From Saccharolobus shibatae B12 (GTDB taxonomy: Archaea; Thermoproteota; Thermoprotei_A; Sulfolobales; Sulfolobaceae): DNA of 64,000 bases. Where the stretch lies: positions 558,001 through 622,000 of the forward strand of contig NZ_CP077717.1 in assembly GCF_019175345.1 (NCBI RefSeq). The letters are read 5' to 3'. The notes under the pieces were generated by a model. That model was not told the DNA's origin. It saw only the letters and a list, made by a program, of their open reading frames with translations, and ran no database searches. Of this stretch, positions 19,016 to 27,275 are shown piece by piece; position 1 is the first letter of the stretch; each line of letters starts with the position of its first letter. A program made the translations under genes and the position numbers.

Positions 19016-20716
19016 ATGAAATATCATTATAGTTTGGTTAAGGGTTTATCATCAACACAAGTAGCGATAATAGTAGCAGTAGTAGTAATAGTAGTCGTAA
19101 TAGGGGCTGTAGCGGGAATAATGCTAACAAGAAAACCAACAACCACAGTAGTAACAACAACAGCAACCATAACAACAACAACTACAACAACAGCAACCAC
19201 AACTACAACAGCACCAATAACAGCAACCTCAGTAACTGGACCAATAGTATTCTACACATGGTGGGCAACAGAAGGAAAAATAGCATTACAACATTTAATA
19301 CCAGCATTTGAAAAAGCAACTGGGTTACAAGCACAACCCTATGTAGTACCAGGAGCAGGAGGAACAAACGCAAAATACGCAATATTAGCATTAATAGAGG
19401 CGGGAAAACCACCAGCATCATTCCAGGTCCACTTTGGACCAGAAATGATAAGTTATGTTGAAGCTGCACCAAATGGTGTTAACTCATTTGTTAACGTAAC
19501 GCCTTATGCTCAACAATGGGGACTATTCAATAATGCAGTTTATGAAGTATTGCAGGCCGGAGCTTTTAATGGTACATTATTATCGATCCCAGTAAACGTT
19601 CATAGGGGAGCATTGCTATACGTTAACGCTCAATTATTAAGAGAATACAACTTACCATTCCCATATAACTTAAGTACTCTAGTTTACGATACTGTTCAAC
19701 TGGCAAATCACGGAATACACCCATGGATGGTACCGGGAGGAGACGGAGGATGGGATCAATTGAATCTATGGGAAGACATTTTCTTAGCCTTAGCAGGACC
19801 TCAATTATATAATGAAATGATATACGGAACAATAAACCTAAACAACTTAACAGTGCAAAAACTAATAAACGAAACAAACTACTGGTTCCTAAACTTCACA
19901 TCCTACGATTATCCAGGATGGCAATCAATGACATGGACACAAGGGCTAACGCTACTAGTGCAAGGTAAGGTAGCTTTCCAAGCTAATGGAAACTGGCTAA
20001 CAAACTACGCATACGATTTCTTAAACACAACAGCCTACCCACCATTACCACAGTATATAAACAATTCAAGCGTAACATTAATAGAATCCCCATTCCCAGG
20101 GACACAAAACTATTTTGCCTTAGTAATAGACTCCATAGGAATACCAGTAGGTCCACAACAGCAGCAAGCATTACAATTAGCACACTTCTGGTCATCCTAT
20201 AACGGACAAGAAATATGGACGAAGTGGAAAGCAGTGACATATTATAAGAATGCTACTGACTGGTTTAATACTCCTGCGCAATGGTACGATTATCAGCAAC
20301 TAATTAATGATTCTCCACATCCGCAAGATTTCGTTTATCAGTTATCAGATGGTGGAGTTTTTGATGACGTATTTGCAGAATTAGACTCTGGACTATTAAC
20401 ATTGCAACAAGTTGGTCCTGCTGGGTTATCAGCATGGAATTCTACACTATACTCATCAATGCATAATGAGATGCAAGAGTGGTTAGCTGCGGCAAAACTA
20501 GGACTAGGATACTTAGGATTCCCAGGTCATCCGTTTGCAAACTACTACCCACCATGGGTTATTAGTCCAGCGGCATATGGGTTGAAGAACAGTAAGGCGA
20601 ATAACTCAGATGTAATACTACCAACAATGCTAATACTAGCTGGACTACTACTAATAACAAGTGAACTAAGTAGGGAATATTTTAATAAAAACAACATTGT
20701 GCATATAGGAAAATGA
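19016..20716 (+). CDS. glcS: Glucose-binding protein GlcS
   Basis: A 566-residue extracytoplasmic solute-binding protein. The N-terminus is a class III (type IV pilin-like) signal: a short basic segment with KG|LSST as PibD cleavage site, then a hydrophobic helix (about 15-36). A Thr-rich linker follows (about 40-70), then the binding domain with GPIVFYTWWATEG. The many N-x-S/T sites fit known glycosylation of GlcS. A hydrophobic stretch near the C-terminus (LPTMLILAGLLLIT) could be a second anchor. It delivers glucose to GlcT/GlcU/GlcV encoded divergently. A T-rich terminator follows. Confidence 0.94.
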   Translation: MKYHYSLVKGLSSTQVAIIVAVVVIVVVIGAVAGIMLTRKPTTTVVTTTATITTTTTTTATTTTTAPITATSVTGPIVFYTWWATEGKIALQHLIPAFEKATGLQAQPYVVPGAGGTNAKYAILALIEAGKPPASFQVHFGPEMISYVEAAPNGVNSFVNVTPYAQQWGLFNNAVYEVLQAGAFNGTLLSIPVNVHRGALLYVNAQLLREYNLPFPYNLSTLVYDTVQLANHGIHPWMVPGGDGGWDQLNLWEDIFLALAGPQLYNEMIYGTINLNNLTVQKLINETNYWFLNFTSYDYPGWQSMTWTQGLTLLVQGKVAFQANGNWLTNYAYDFLNTTAYPPLPQYINNSSVTLIESPFPGTQNYFALVIDSIGIPVGPQQQQALQLAHFWSSYNGQEIWTKWKAVTYYKNATDWFNTPAQWYDYQQLINDSPHPQDFVYQLSDGGVFDDVFAELDSGLLTLQQVGPAGLSAWNSTLYSSMHNEMQEWLAAAKLGLGYLGFPGHPFANYYPPWVISPAAYGLKNSKANNSDVILPTMLILAGLLLITSELSREYFNKNNIVHIGK

Positions 20717-20717
20717 T

Positions 20718-20762
20718 CTTTTTTTAATTTAATTTTTTATTATACTCTCCTATTTGAGTATA
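20718..20762 (+). terminator. T-runs plus small inverted repeat after glcS
   Basis: TTTTTTTAATTTAATTTTTTAT directly after the stop (archaeal T-rich terminator), then a 7-bp inverted repeat TATACTC/GAGTATA at 20741-20747 and 20756-20762. Confidence 0.55.
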
Positions 20763-20879
20763 AAGTTTACTAATTAAATTTAAGCAGACCGATGCTGTTT
20801 CAAAATAGTTAGAAAAATATTTTTAGATATAAACCATTAAAAAGGTAATAATCCTATCGTTAAGATCAGTGATGTTTAG

Positions 20880-21310
20880 TAGTGCTGTCATCTACTTATA
20901 AATTCTGGGATTAGTCCTTATCCCGGAGTCTGGGACAAATTAGTCTAATGGGTTTCTAAATTTATATAGCATTTCAAGATTTTTAATCTAACGCTTTAGA
21001 CCACAGTAGGTCGTGAATCGCGACCCCTCGCTAAGACCGTCAAGTGAATCCTCTCTTCCCTAACCTTATTTATAATCCACCCAGTCCTCCTCCTACGGGG
21101 AATTCACGCAAAACTAGAGAACGAGTAAAAACAAGTATTACAAGAGAAAAACAAATAATCAAGGAAGGAGAAAAACAACATAAGCCCATGTCCTCCAAGG
21201 GGATAAAACCCCATACAAAAGGCTGGCTGTGAAGCCCCTAGAACGATCTAACAAGAGGGGACAAAACCCCGAGTAGGAGGTTGTAACCAAATTACTCTAG
21301 GGGCTCAAGG
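20880..21310. other. GC-rich hairpin-dense region, possible structured RNA or IS remnant
   Basis: Over about 430 bp several inverted repeats stand out against the AT-rich background: CTGGGAT/ATCCCGG near 20910-20935, GGTCG/CGACC near 21009-21025, two GGGG-x6-CCCC hairpins at about 21199-21212 and 21257-21270, and a perfect 10-bp pair AGCCCCTAGA (21233-21242) / TCTAGGGGCT (21296-21305) enclosing one of them. A 62-codon frame at 21044-21232 overlaps it; its composition (Pro/Lys-rich) is not convincing as a host protein. Read either as a structured non-coding RNA, possibly related to the guide RNA end of a TnpB element, or as IS debris. Confidence 0.35.
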
Positions 21311-21321
21311 TAGCTAATATT

Positions 21322-21555
21322 ATGAAAGAAACACATGGTATTATGATAGCAAAGAATATAGAAGAGCATATGGTTAATACCTACAAATTCTCGATTCCCC
21401 CAGGTTTGTTAGAGGTGAAACATGTAGTACCTTCTTATCTGAACATCAAGGCCTTCCTTCCCTTCACCGGTTCCGCTAAGTTCGTCTTCCGCATATTGAT
21501 CTTCGTTTTGATGGTTTTTTACTCCTTGTACACCATTTTTAAGGGTTTGGTATGA
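21322..21555 (+). pseudogene. Probable C-terminal remnant of an IS transposase
   Basis: A 77-codon frame whose last ~35 residues (IKAFLPFTGSAKFVFRIL, then a hydrophobic VFYSLYTIFKG end) look like the C-terminal helix of Sulfolobus IS4/ISH3-type DDE transposases, in which a hydrophobic FLLYNLY-like segment ends the protein. The catalytic part is absent, so this would be a truncated, dead copy. Together with the GC-rich DNA just upstream it suggests an internally deleted IS. Which IS it came from needs a search. Confidence 0.45.
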
Positions 21556-21716
21556 AGGGAAGAGTGCAGATTACTGCTTATCCTTTTATTTCCTGATTAT
21601 CTATTCAATTTAAAAAATTTTCCATTTAAGTTGTTAGAAACTCTTATTAATACTATAGATTTATTTTTATGGAGGTGATTTTTGGTCTACCGTTTATAGC
21701 AGTGTGGAAGTCAGAC

Positions 21717-22226
21717 TCAATAGCTAAGCTCCTTCAGCTTATCTTCTAATTTTTCGTCCCAGATATCTTCAAAGTATTTTTTAATATTGTGCTTTATGAA
21801 CTCCACTACAGTGAGTATATCTCTTTCTACTTCTCCTTTATCCTTATAATTTACAAAATTTGGATCAAAGCCGTTATATGAGAAGGAGTGAAGGAGGAGT
21901 GCGGTTTTAACTATTAATTGTACATCATAGCCAAGCTTTTCTAGATCGTAAGATATCCCTATTAAACCAGTAGTTGGTGCCGAGTATCCCACTCTCTCAT
22001 ACCAATCCTTCTCTTTTTCTGACTTCGATTGTACAATTTTATCAAAGTTCTTTATAACCAATGCGCTAACCATGGCCTTGACTGCAATAAAGGCTTTAGA
22101 TGAGGCGTTAGTTATCATTCCCTTTTTAAGCATTTCTAAAGCTAGTTTACCTTCAGTAAGGGTCTCCATTACTTTTACGTAAACGTAAGATCTAGGATCA
22201 GCCTTGTAATCTAGAACCTCATACAT
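21717..22226 (-). CDS. PaREP1-like protein
   Basis: About 169 residues, all-helical. The region ETLTEGKLALEMLKKG followed by NASSKAFIAVKAMVSALV matches the PaREP1/PaREP8 pattern of crenarchaea (a lineage-expanded helical family of unknown function, HEPN-like in layout). The ATG at 22226 is preferred to a TTG at 22289. It stands alone between an IS remnant and 380 bp of AT-rich DNA (22290-22668), in which I see no gene or repeat. Function unknown. Confidence 0.7.
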   Translation of the reverse strand: MYEVLDYKADPRSYVYVKVMETLTEGKLALEMLKKGMITNASSKAFIAVKAMVSALVIKNFDKIVQSKSEKEKDWYERVGYSAPTTGLIGISYDLEKLGYDVQLIVKTALLLHSFSYNGFDPNFVNYKDKGEVERDILTVVEFIKHNIKKYFEDIWDEKLEDKLKELSY

Positions 22227-22668
22227 TAAGTTTATATTAATAAACTTCCTTTTAACTTTGTGGAACTGTTGGTTTGTTGAATCCTTCAATTTTCTTTGGC
22301 GTTAAGCTCGTTAAATTTTACTAAATTCAAAATCAAGCGTTAGATTAAAAGTAAGCTTAGCATTAGATCAGATAAAAAATAAAACTATCTACAAAGCATT
22401 CCGTAAACGTAAAATAATATTATATACTGTGAACCTTGAAGAATTGCTTGTAAGGTAAGAATTAGTATAGTTCTTATATTACTTATTTTGTATAAGCATA
22501 AAACGTAGAGTATATAACTAAGCTTATTTCATTAATAATGAAAATTTATAAGATAGCAAGTTAAACATAACATTTATGTGTTATGAAAAATATGAGAAAG
22601 CTATGATACAGCAAAGGAAGGCTAAAAAACAGAGAGTAATTGAAACTATCCCAGTAAAGTAAGCTAGA

Positions 22669-23052
22669 TTAAATCCTCTTTTCTTTTAATTCAATATATT
22701 TTTTATACAATTTGTTAACTTCTTTGCTATTCACCTTCTTTCCATGAGCTCTTAACCCACCGCTAAACTTGTATGGAATGTGAAGTATTTCATGAATCAT
22801 TACTTTAATTTTATCCTCATTAGATAATCTGCTAAATCTTTCTGAAACTAGTTCTATTACGTAGAGGGGTTCTAAATTAAAAGTCTCAAGTACGATTTTG
22901 GGGACTGCCCAAATTCTAGCTATTGCCTTAGATTTAGCTCCATAAGAATCCACTACTCTTACTCTATCTAAATTAATGTAGTCTAATCCGAGAATAATAA
23001 CAATATCTCTTAACAAATATTCACCTTCTCGAGACCTAATATACTTTATCAT
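22669..23052 (-). CDS. Putative metallopeptidase (HExxH, phage-metallopeptidase-like)
   Basis: A 127-residue protein with a zinc-protease HEILH motif (H87, E88, H91), followed by PYKFSGGLRAHGKKVN with a further His (H103) as probable third ligand. This layout matches the 'putative phage metallopeptidase' family found in archaea. No signal peptide, so cytosolic. It overlaps the end of the creatininase-family gene by 4 nt and is probably co-transcribed. Substrate unknown. Confidence 0.78.
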   Translation of the reverse strand: MIKYIRSREGEYLLRDIVIILGLDYINLDRVRVVDSYGAKSKAIARIWAVPKIVLETFNLEPLYVIELVSERFSRLSNEDKIKVMIHEILHIPYKFSGGLRAHGKKVNSKEVNKLYKKYIELKEKRI

Positions 23053-23750
23053 ACCTTAAAGTTCAGTATCAACCATATTAACTTATCCACGGTATCAGCT
23101 AAGATCTTTTTGCCAAGCTCTTCATCAATTCGAATAGGTTTACCATCGTTTAGTACTCCGAATTGATTAGCTTCCTGTGTGGAATAATAAACGAATACTC
23201 CCTCTCTAACATCATAACTTTTTATCTCTTCTATTTTATTTAACCTCACTATTCTCTTATCTATTGCGTATATTTTTGATGTTTCTACTGTACCAGCGTG
23301 AAGATCGTTTACGTTAAATCGGAGTTTCTCCTCTTCACTAAATGTGTTAAAAATCATTACTTTAGCATCGTTATGTTTCATATTAAATTCCCTTTGAACT
23401 AATGGAAGAAAATAGGAATTCCCGCCATGACTGTTGACTATGATTATCCTCCTTAGTCCTAAATCCTTGAAAATACTTTCAAGTAAATCGTTAAATAACG
23501 AGATTGCAGTTTGAAAGGATAATGAGACGAAAGGAAAACCCTTGTGTTCTAAAGATACACCATAATATATGGTGGGAAAGAGTAGCGTAATCTCCTTTAA
23601 TTTTTCCTCTGCTTTAGAAGCTACATACTCTGAAATTATACTATCAGTACCCATTGGCAAGTGGGGGCCATGTTGTTCTATACTTCCAACTGGCACTAAT
23701 CCGACTAGATCCTCCCTTATCTCATCCCTTGCTATTTCTATTAATTTCAT
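23049..23750 (-). CDS. Creatininase family amidohydrolase
   Basis: A 233-residue creatininase-fold protein. Metal ligands are visible in PVGSIEQHGPHLPMGTD (E25, H27, D36) and in DLHAGTVETS, with the NSHGGN loop in between. The family includes creatininase, mycofactocin MftE and the archaeal FAPy deformylase ArfB of riboflavin/F420 synthesis. The last is a reasonable candidate role in an archaeon, but the sequence alone does not decide. It is followed by a metallopeptidase with a 4-nt overlap. Confidence 0.85.
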   Translation of the reverse strand: MKLIEIARDEIREDLVGLVPVGSIEQHGPHLPMGTDSIISEYVASKAEEKLKEITLLFPTIYYGVSLEHKGFPFVSLSFQTAISLFNDLLESIFKDLGLRRIIIVNSHGGNSYFLPLVQREFNMKHNDAKVMIFNTFSEEEKLRFNVNDLHAGTVETSKIYAIDKRIVRLNKIEEIKSYDVREGVFVYYSTQEANQFGVLNDGKPIRIDEELGKKILADTVDKLIWLILNFKV

Positions 23751-23865
23751 GTGATAAGAGTTTCCTAGTTGAAGAAAAATAGTTTACTAAATAAGTATCG
23801 TGAAGAAACTATAGAGTTTCGTTCTTGATAACTTAAATATTAAACTAGCTTTTCTCTTTGTTGGT

Positions 23866-23905
23866 CACTTCTTTGTGAGCTACTCCCTCCTGAAGGAGGA
23901 AGCTT
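23866..23905 (-). other. Right-end hairpin of the TnpB element (probable guide-RNA 3' end)
   Basis: On the reverse strand the tnpB end runs into GAAGCTTCCTCC-TTCA-GGAGGGAGTAGCTC, a stable hairpin overlapping the last codons. IS200/IS605 TnpB elements carry their omega/guide RNA across exactly this 3' end, so this is probably the scaffold end, with the guide taken from the flanking DNA beyond about 23870. Confidence 0.5.
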
Positions 23906-25109
23906 CCTGCTTCACAACCCCACCTTGCCAGTACATCAGTACTGGTAGAGGGTGGAGTTCCACAGGCACTAAGGGTGGTTCCCACCCCGACCTACGCAAG
24001 ATATTTAAAGAAGCATTGTAGTCACGGTCAGCTACCCAACCGCACTTAGGACAAGTAAAGATACGGTCAGCTAAAGTCAGGTCTTCCTTCACATATCCGC
24101 ATTTAGCACATGTCTTCGACGTGTTTGATGGATTAACTAACACAAATTTCTTTCCATACTTCCCTATCTGATATTTGATTATATCCCTTAGTTCACCGAA
24201 CGATACGTCATGTAACCTCATCCTAAGCTTCCTCAAGGACTTACCAACCAACTGCTTAATGTTAATATCCTCCATTACCACAACATCGTAGCTGAAAGCT
24301 AGATACTTCCCAATCTTCATGTATAAATCCTTCCTCAAGTTGGCTAAGTGCTCATATGCTCTTCCCAACCTAGCCTTGGCTTTAAACCAATTCTTGGAGA
24401 GGAACTTCTTCCTGGACAATTCCTTGTGCAGATACTTGATCTTACGGAGTGCTTTCTCGTAGAACTTGAAGTTGGGTAAATATTCACCATCTGAAGTTGT
24501 TAGGAGCTTTCCAACACCAACATCTATTGCCACTACATTGTTAGTCTTCGGAGCTTGCTGGAACACATAGTCTTCTACCACAAATGATATGTATACTCTT
24601 TCAGATTTAGTGAGCTTAACTACCACCCTCTTTACCTTGTCCAAGGGAAAGTCTCTGTGAACAATGACCTTGAAGATGCCTAAGTGGGACAAACTTAGCA
24701 CGAGTAGTTTCTTTTTATTCTTTCTGCTTCTAGTCCTTATTTCCCTAGCGGAGAGTATTTTCTAGCCCGATTGTGGATATGTTAACGAGTACCACTTGTG
24801 GATTTTCTTTTCCTTTGGGTAACGTGCTAATTCTTGGAAGAATCTCTGTCTGGCTTCATATAAGCGGTCGGCTATTTGTTGTACCACTTGTGAATGGAGT
24901 TGTTTGTACTCCTTGTCTTGTTTTCTCAAGTCTAGGACTAACTGTCTTAACTCTGTTTTTGTTAGACCTTTTCCATCTCTTTGGTAGAAGTAGATGTCTG
25001 CCCATCGTAACGTGTTATATATCTCACATGCTAACTTCAACTGGGTTTTTAACACCCTCAAGGTTTGCTTGTCAGTGTAAGCCCTAAAACGAAACGTTAC
25101 GATGGGCAT
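23880..25109 (-). pseudogene. tnpB: IS200/IS605-type tnpB (OrfB) interrupted by one in-frame stop
   Basis: Reading 25109 down to 23880 gives a 409-codon TnpB with a single TAG at codon 116 (24764-24762); the frame is otherwise unbroken on both sides. The N-terminal helix domain is in 25109-24765. The rest has all RuvC residues (D in [10 protein letters not shown] in [10 protein letters not shown] in DRDYNAS) and the zinc finger CAKCGY...CPKCGW. A TAC/TAT-to-TAG change would explain it, giving YPQSG-stop-KILSARE. No tnpA transposase is present. TnpB is an RNA-guided nuclease of IS elements; this copy is probably dead as a full-length protein. Confidence 0.9.
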
Positions 25110-25147
25110 TGAAAAAAGTTAACATTTTATATTTAAAAACTTAACTA

Positions 25148-25200
25148 CAAAGGGGACTATCCATCTCCACTTTAAAAGGCGGAGTTTTTCGTCCCCTTTG
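25148..25200. repeat. Hairpin upstream of tnpB, possible left end
   Basis: A perfect 10-bp inverted repeat CAAAGGGGAC / GTCCCCTTTG (25148-25157, 25191-25200) with an inner CTCC/GGAG pair. It lies about 40 bp before the tnpB start, on the side where IS200/IS605 elements carry their left-end hairpin; it could equally be a local terminator between tnpB and the AAA ATPase promoter. Confidence 0.45.
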
Positions 25201-25278
25201 AACCCCTTATCTTTATAAAAGTTAGAAAGTCTCGGGATCATATAAAGATAAAAAGTTTGAGAGGTAAAATTAAAATGT

Positions 25279-27036
25279 ATGTCGACAGTGTCTTCTAATA
25301 ACTCTAGTATACTTATAGGATTAAGCAATAATACCATACAGCTTATCTTAGAGATAATACTAACAATATTATTTTTTCTAGTTCCATTAATTTTCTGGTT
25401 TTATTTCTCAAGGAGGATGATGATAGGGAATGCTACTAGAAGTAGAAGACCTAAGATTTATATTCCTAATATTAGATGGGATGAGGTATATGATTTGAAA
25501 GAAGTTAAAATGAGATTAGAAGAGATAGCTAAAATGGTTCAAGAGGGAAGGGCATATGGTGTTATACTCTTTGGCCCCCCTGGAACTGGTAAAACAACAA
25601 TTGCGAAAGCTTTAGCGAATAAATTAGGCTGGGCTTACTTTGAGTTAAGACCAAGTAAAATATTAAGCAAGTGGTATGGTGAGAGTGAACTCTTGTTAGA
25701 TAATTTCTTTGACCAAGTAGAGATGAACACGCCAGCTGTTGTCTTCATAGACGAATTAGATAGCCTAGCCATGAGTAGGCAAAGTGATTTGCATGAGGTT
25801 ACTCATAGGTTAGTAAATATAATGTTAATGAGACTTCAAGATTTACACGATAAGAGCTTAAGGGTGATAATAATTGGAGCAACGAATGTACCTCAAGAAA
25901 TTGATGAAGCGTTTTTAAGACCTGGAAGATTTGACGAAGTAATTTACGTAGCATTACCGGATGAGAAGAGTAGAGAGGAGATATGGAGGGGTTATATAAA
26001 GAGAGAAGATATCGACTATTCCTTATTGGCAAAGAGGAGTGAGAGATTTTCTCCTGCAGACATTAAGAACGTTGTCGATAAGGTATTGAGTAAGAATAAT
26101 AGTCCAAAAACTGAGGACTTTCTACGAGAGATTGAAAATTACAAACCCTCTATTCAACTTTCAACCATAATTAAATTTGAAAATGTTGCTAGAAAGTACG
26201 AGAGGAGTAAACTAATAATAAAGACGTATGGTGTTCCCAACATTTCTTGGAACGATTTAGGGGATTTAGAGGAGGTTAAGAGGATAATAAGGGAGTCCAT
26301 AGTATTGCCAATAACCAACAAGGAGTTTGCAGAGAAACTGGGAATATATCCGGTTAAAGGCATACTGTTATATGGCCCACCTGGGACTGGAAAAACTAGT
26401 ATTGCCAAGGCCCTAGCTAATGATCTGAGGTTTAATTTCATAGAACTGTCTGGTGAAGAGGTAAGTAGTGCTGGTCCTCTAGATGCCCCAAAGATTATAG
26501 CTGAGAAATTCTACATTGCACTAGATAATGCCCCGGCAATAATATTCATTGATGAAATAGATATGATAGCTAGAAATAGAATGGCTAATGAGTGGAGAAA
26601 TGCCTTGACTGAATTACTAAGGCAAATGGATGGTTTAAGGGAAATTCACAACGTAATAGTCGTTGGTGCCACTAACAGACCTTGGGACCTAGACCCCGCA
26701 ATATTGAGAGCTGGAAGATTTGATAAGATAATTTACGTCCCTCCGCCAGATAAGGATGGGAGAGAGAAAATATTACAAGTATTAATTAAGGATTTGATTA
26801 TTAGTAAAAATATTATTTCTAAGGTTGCTGAACTTACTGAGAATTACACCCCAGCAGATTTAAAATTAGTAGTGGAGGAGATAAAGAGGAATTTACTAAA
26901 GGAGGCATCAATCAGTGGTAATTTGAGGACTGAAGTAAAACTGGAGGACTTCATGGATGTATTGAAGAGAGTAAAGGCGAGCTTAGATAGACAAACGTTG
27001 ATGATGTACGAGAAATTCGGATTTGAAAGAAGATAA
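25279..27036 (+). CDS. Membrane-anchored tandem AAA+ ATPase (CDC48/VAT-like)
   Basis: 585 residues. An N-terminal hydrophobic helix (about 19-44) is followed by basic residues (SRRMM, RSRRPK), so the ATPase part should face the cytosol. Two AAA modules follow: Walker A GPPGTGKT at 99-106 and again at about 366-373, Walker B VFIDELDSLA and IFIDEIDMIA, and arginine-finger ends RPGRFDE and RAGRFDK. The N-terminal substrate domain of CDC48/VAT is absent and replaced by the membrane helix. A protein-unfolding job at the membrane is the natural inference. Two membrane-protein genes follow within 50 nt. Confidence 0.92.
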   Translation: MSTVSSNNSSILIGLSNNTIQLILEIILTILFFLVPLIFWFYFSRRMMIGNATRSRRPKIYIPNIRWDEVYDLKEVKMRLEEIAKMVQEGRAYGVILFGPPGTGKTTIAKALANKLGWAYFELRPSKILSKWYGESELLLDNFFDQVEMNTPAVVFIDELDSLAMSRQSDLHEVTHRLVNIMLMRLQDLHDKSLRVIIIGATNVPQEIDEAFLRPGRFDEVIYVALPDEKSREEIWRGYIKREDIDYSLLAKRSERFSPADIKNVVDKVLSKNNSPKTEDFLREIENYKPSIQLSTIIKFENVARKYERSKLIIKTYGVPNISWNDLGDLEEVKRIIRESIVLPITNKEFAEKLGIYPVKGILLYGPPGTGKTSIAKALANDLRFNFIELSGEEVSSAGPLDAPKIIAEKFYIALDNAPAIIFIDEIDMIARNRMANEWRNALTELLRQMDGLREIHNVIVVGATNRPWDLDPAILRAGRFDKIIYVPPPDKDGREKILQVLIKDLIISKNIISKVAELTENYTPADLKLVVEEIKRNLLKEASISGNLRTEVKLEDFMDVLKRVKASLDRQTLMMYEKFGFERR

Positions 27037-27080
27037 TGTTTGAGAAAAAGTTTAATCCCAAAAACGATTAAGATAATAGC

Positions 27081-27275
27081 GTGAAAAATTGGATTAAAGG
27101 GCTTATTGGTTTCTCTCTATTTTTAATCCTACTAGAAGCCATGCTTCTGTATAGTGTTAAATTGGTCTCATATCCTTTCCTTCTTTACTCGTCCCTTCTA
27201 TATTTCTTAGCTTTATTATTAGCACTGTATCTTGGTGATTTCAATGAACCTAAAAGGACTAATAAAAAGAGATGA
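27081..27275 (+). CDS. Small 64-aa membrane protein
   Basis: Two hydrophobic segments with a basic C-terminal tail (EPKRTNKKR). GTG start 45 nt after the AAA ATPase; its 3' end overlaps the start of the next gene by 32 nt. The position between a membrane AAA ATPase and a large membrane protein suggests a small subunit or adaptor. No family recognised. Confidence 0.65.
   Translation: MKNWIKGLIGFSLFLILLEAMLLYSVKLVSYPFLLYSSLLYFLALLLALYLGDFNEPKRTNKKR

Noticed and set aside
21044-21232. 62-codon frame in the GC-rich region
   Set aside because: No recognisable domain; it overlaps hairpins and may be IS debris, so it is described only with the region.
24762-24764. TAG as a recoded (pyrrolysine) codon in tnpB
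   Set aside because: Sulfolobales are not known to encode pyrrolysine; a simple nonsense change is the plain explanation.
25119-25337. 72-codon reverse frame between tnpB and the AAA gene
   Set aside because: It runs through a hairpin and across the start of a strongly supported forward gene.
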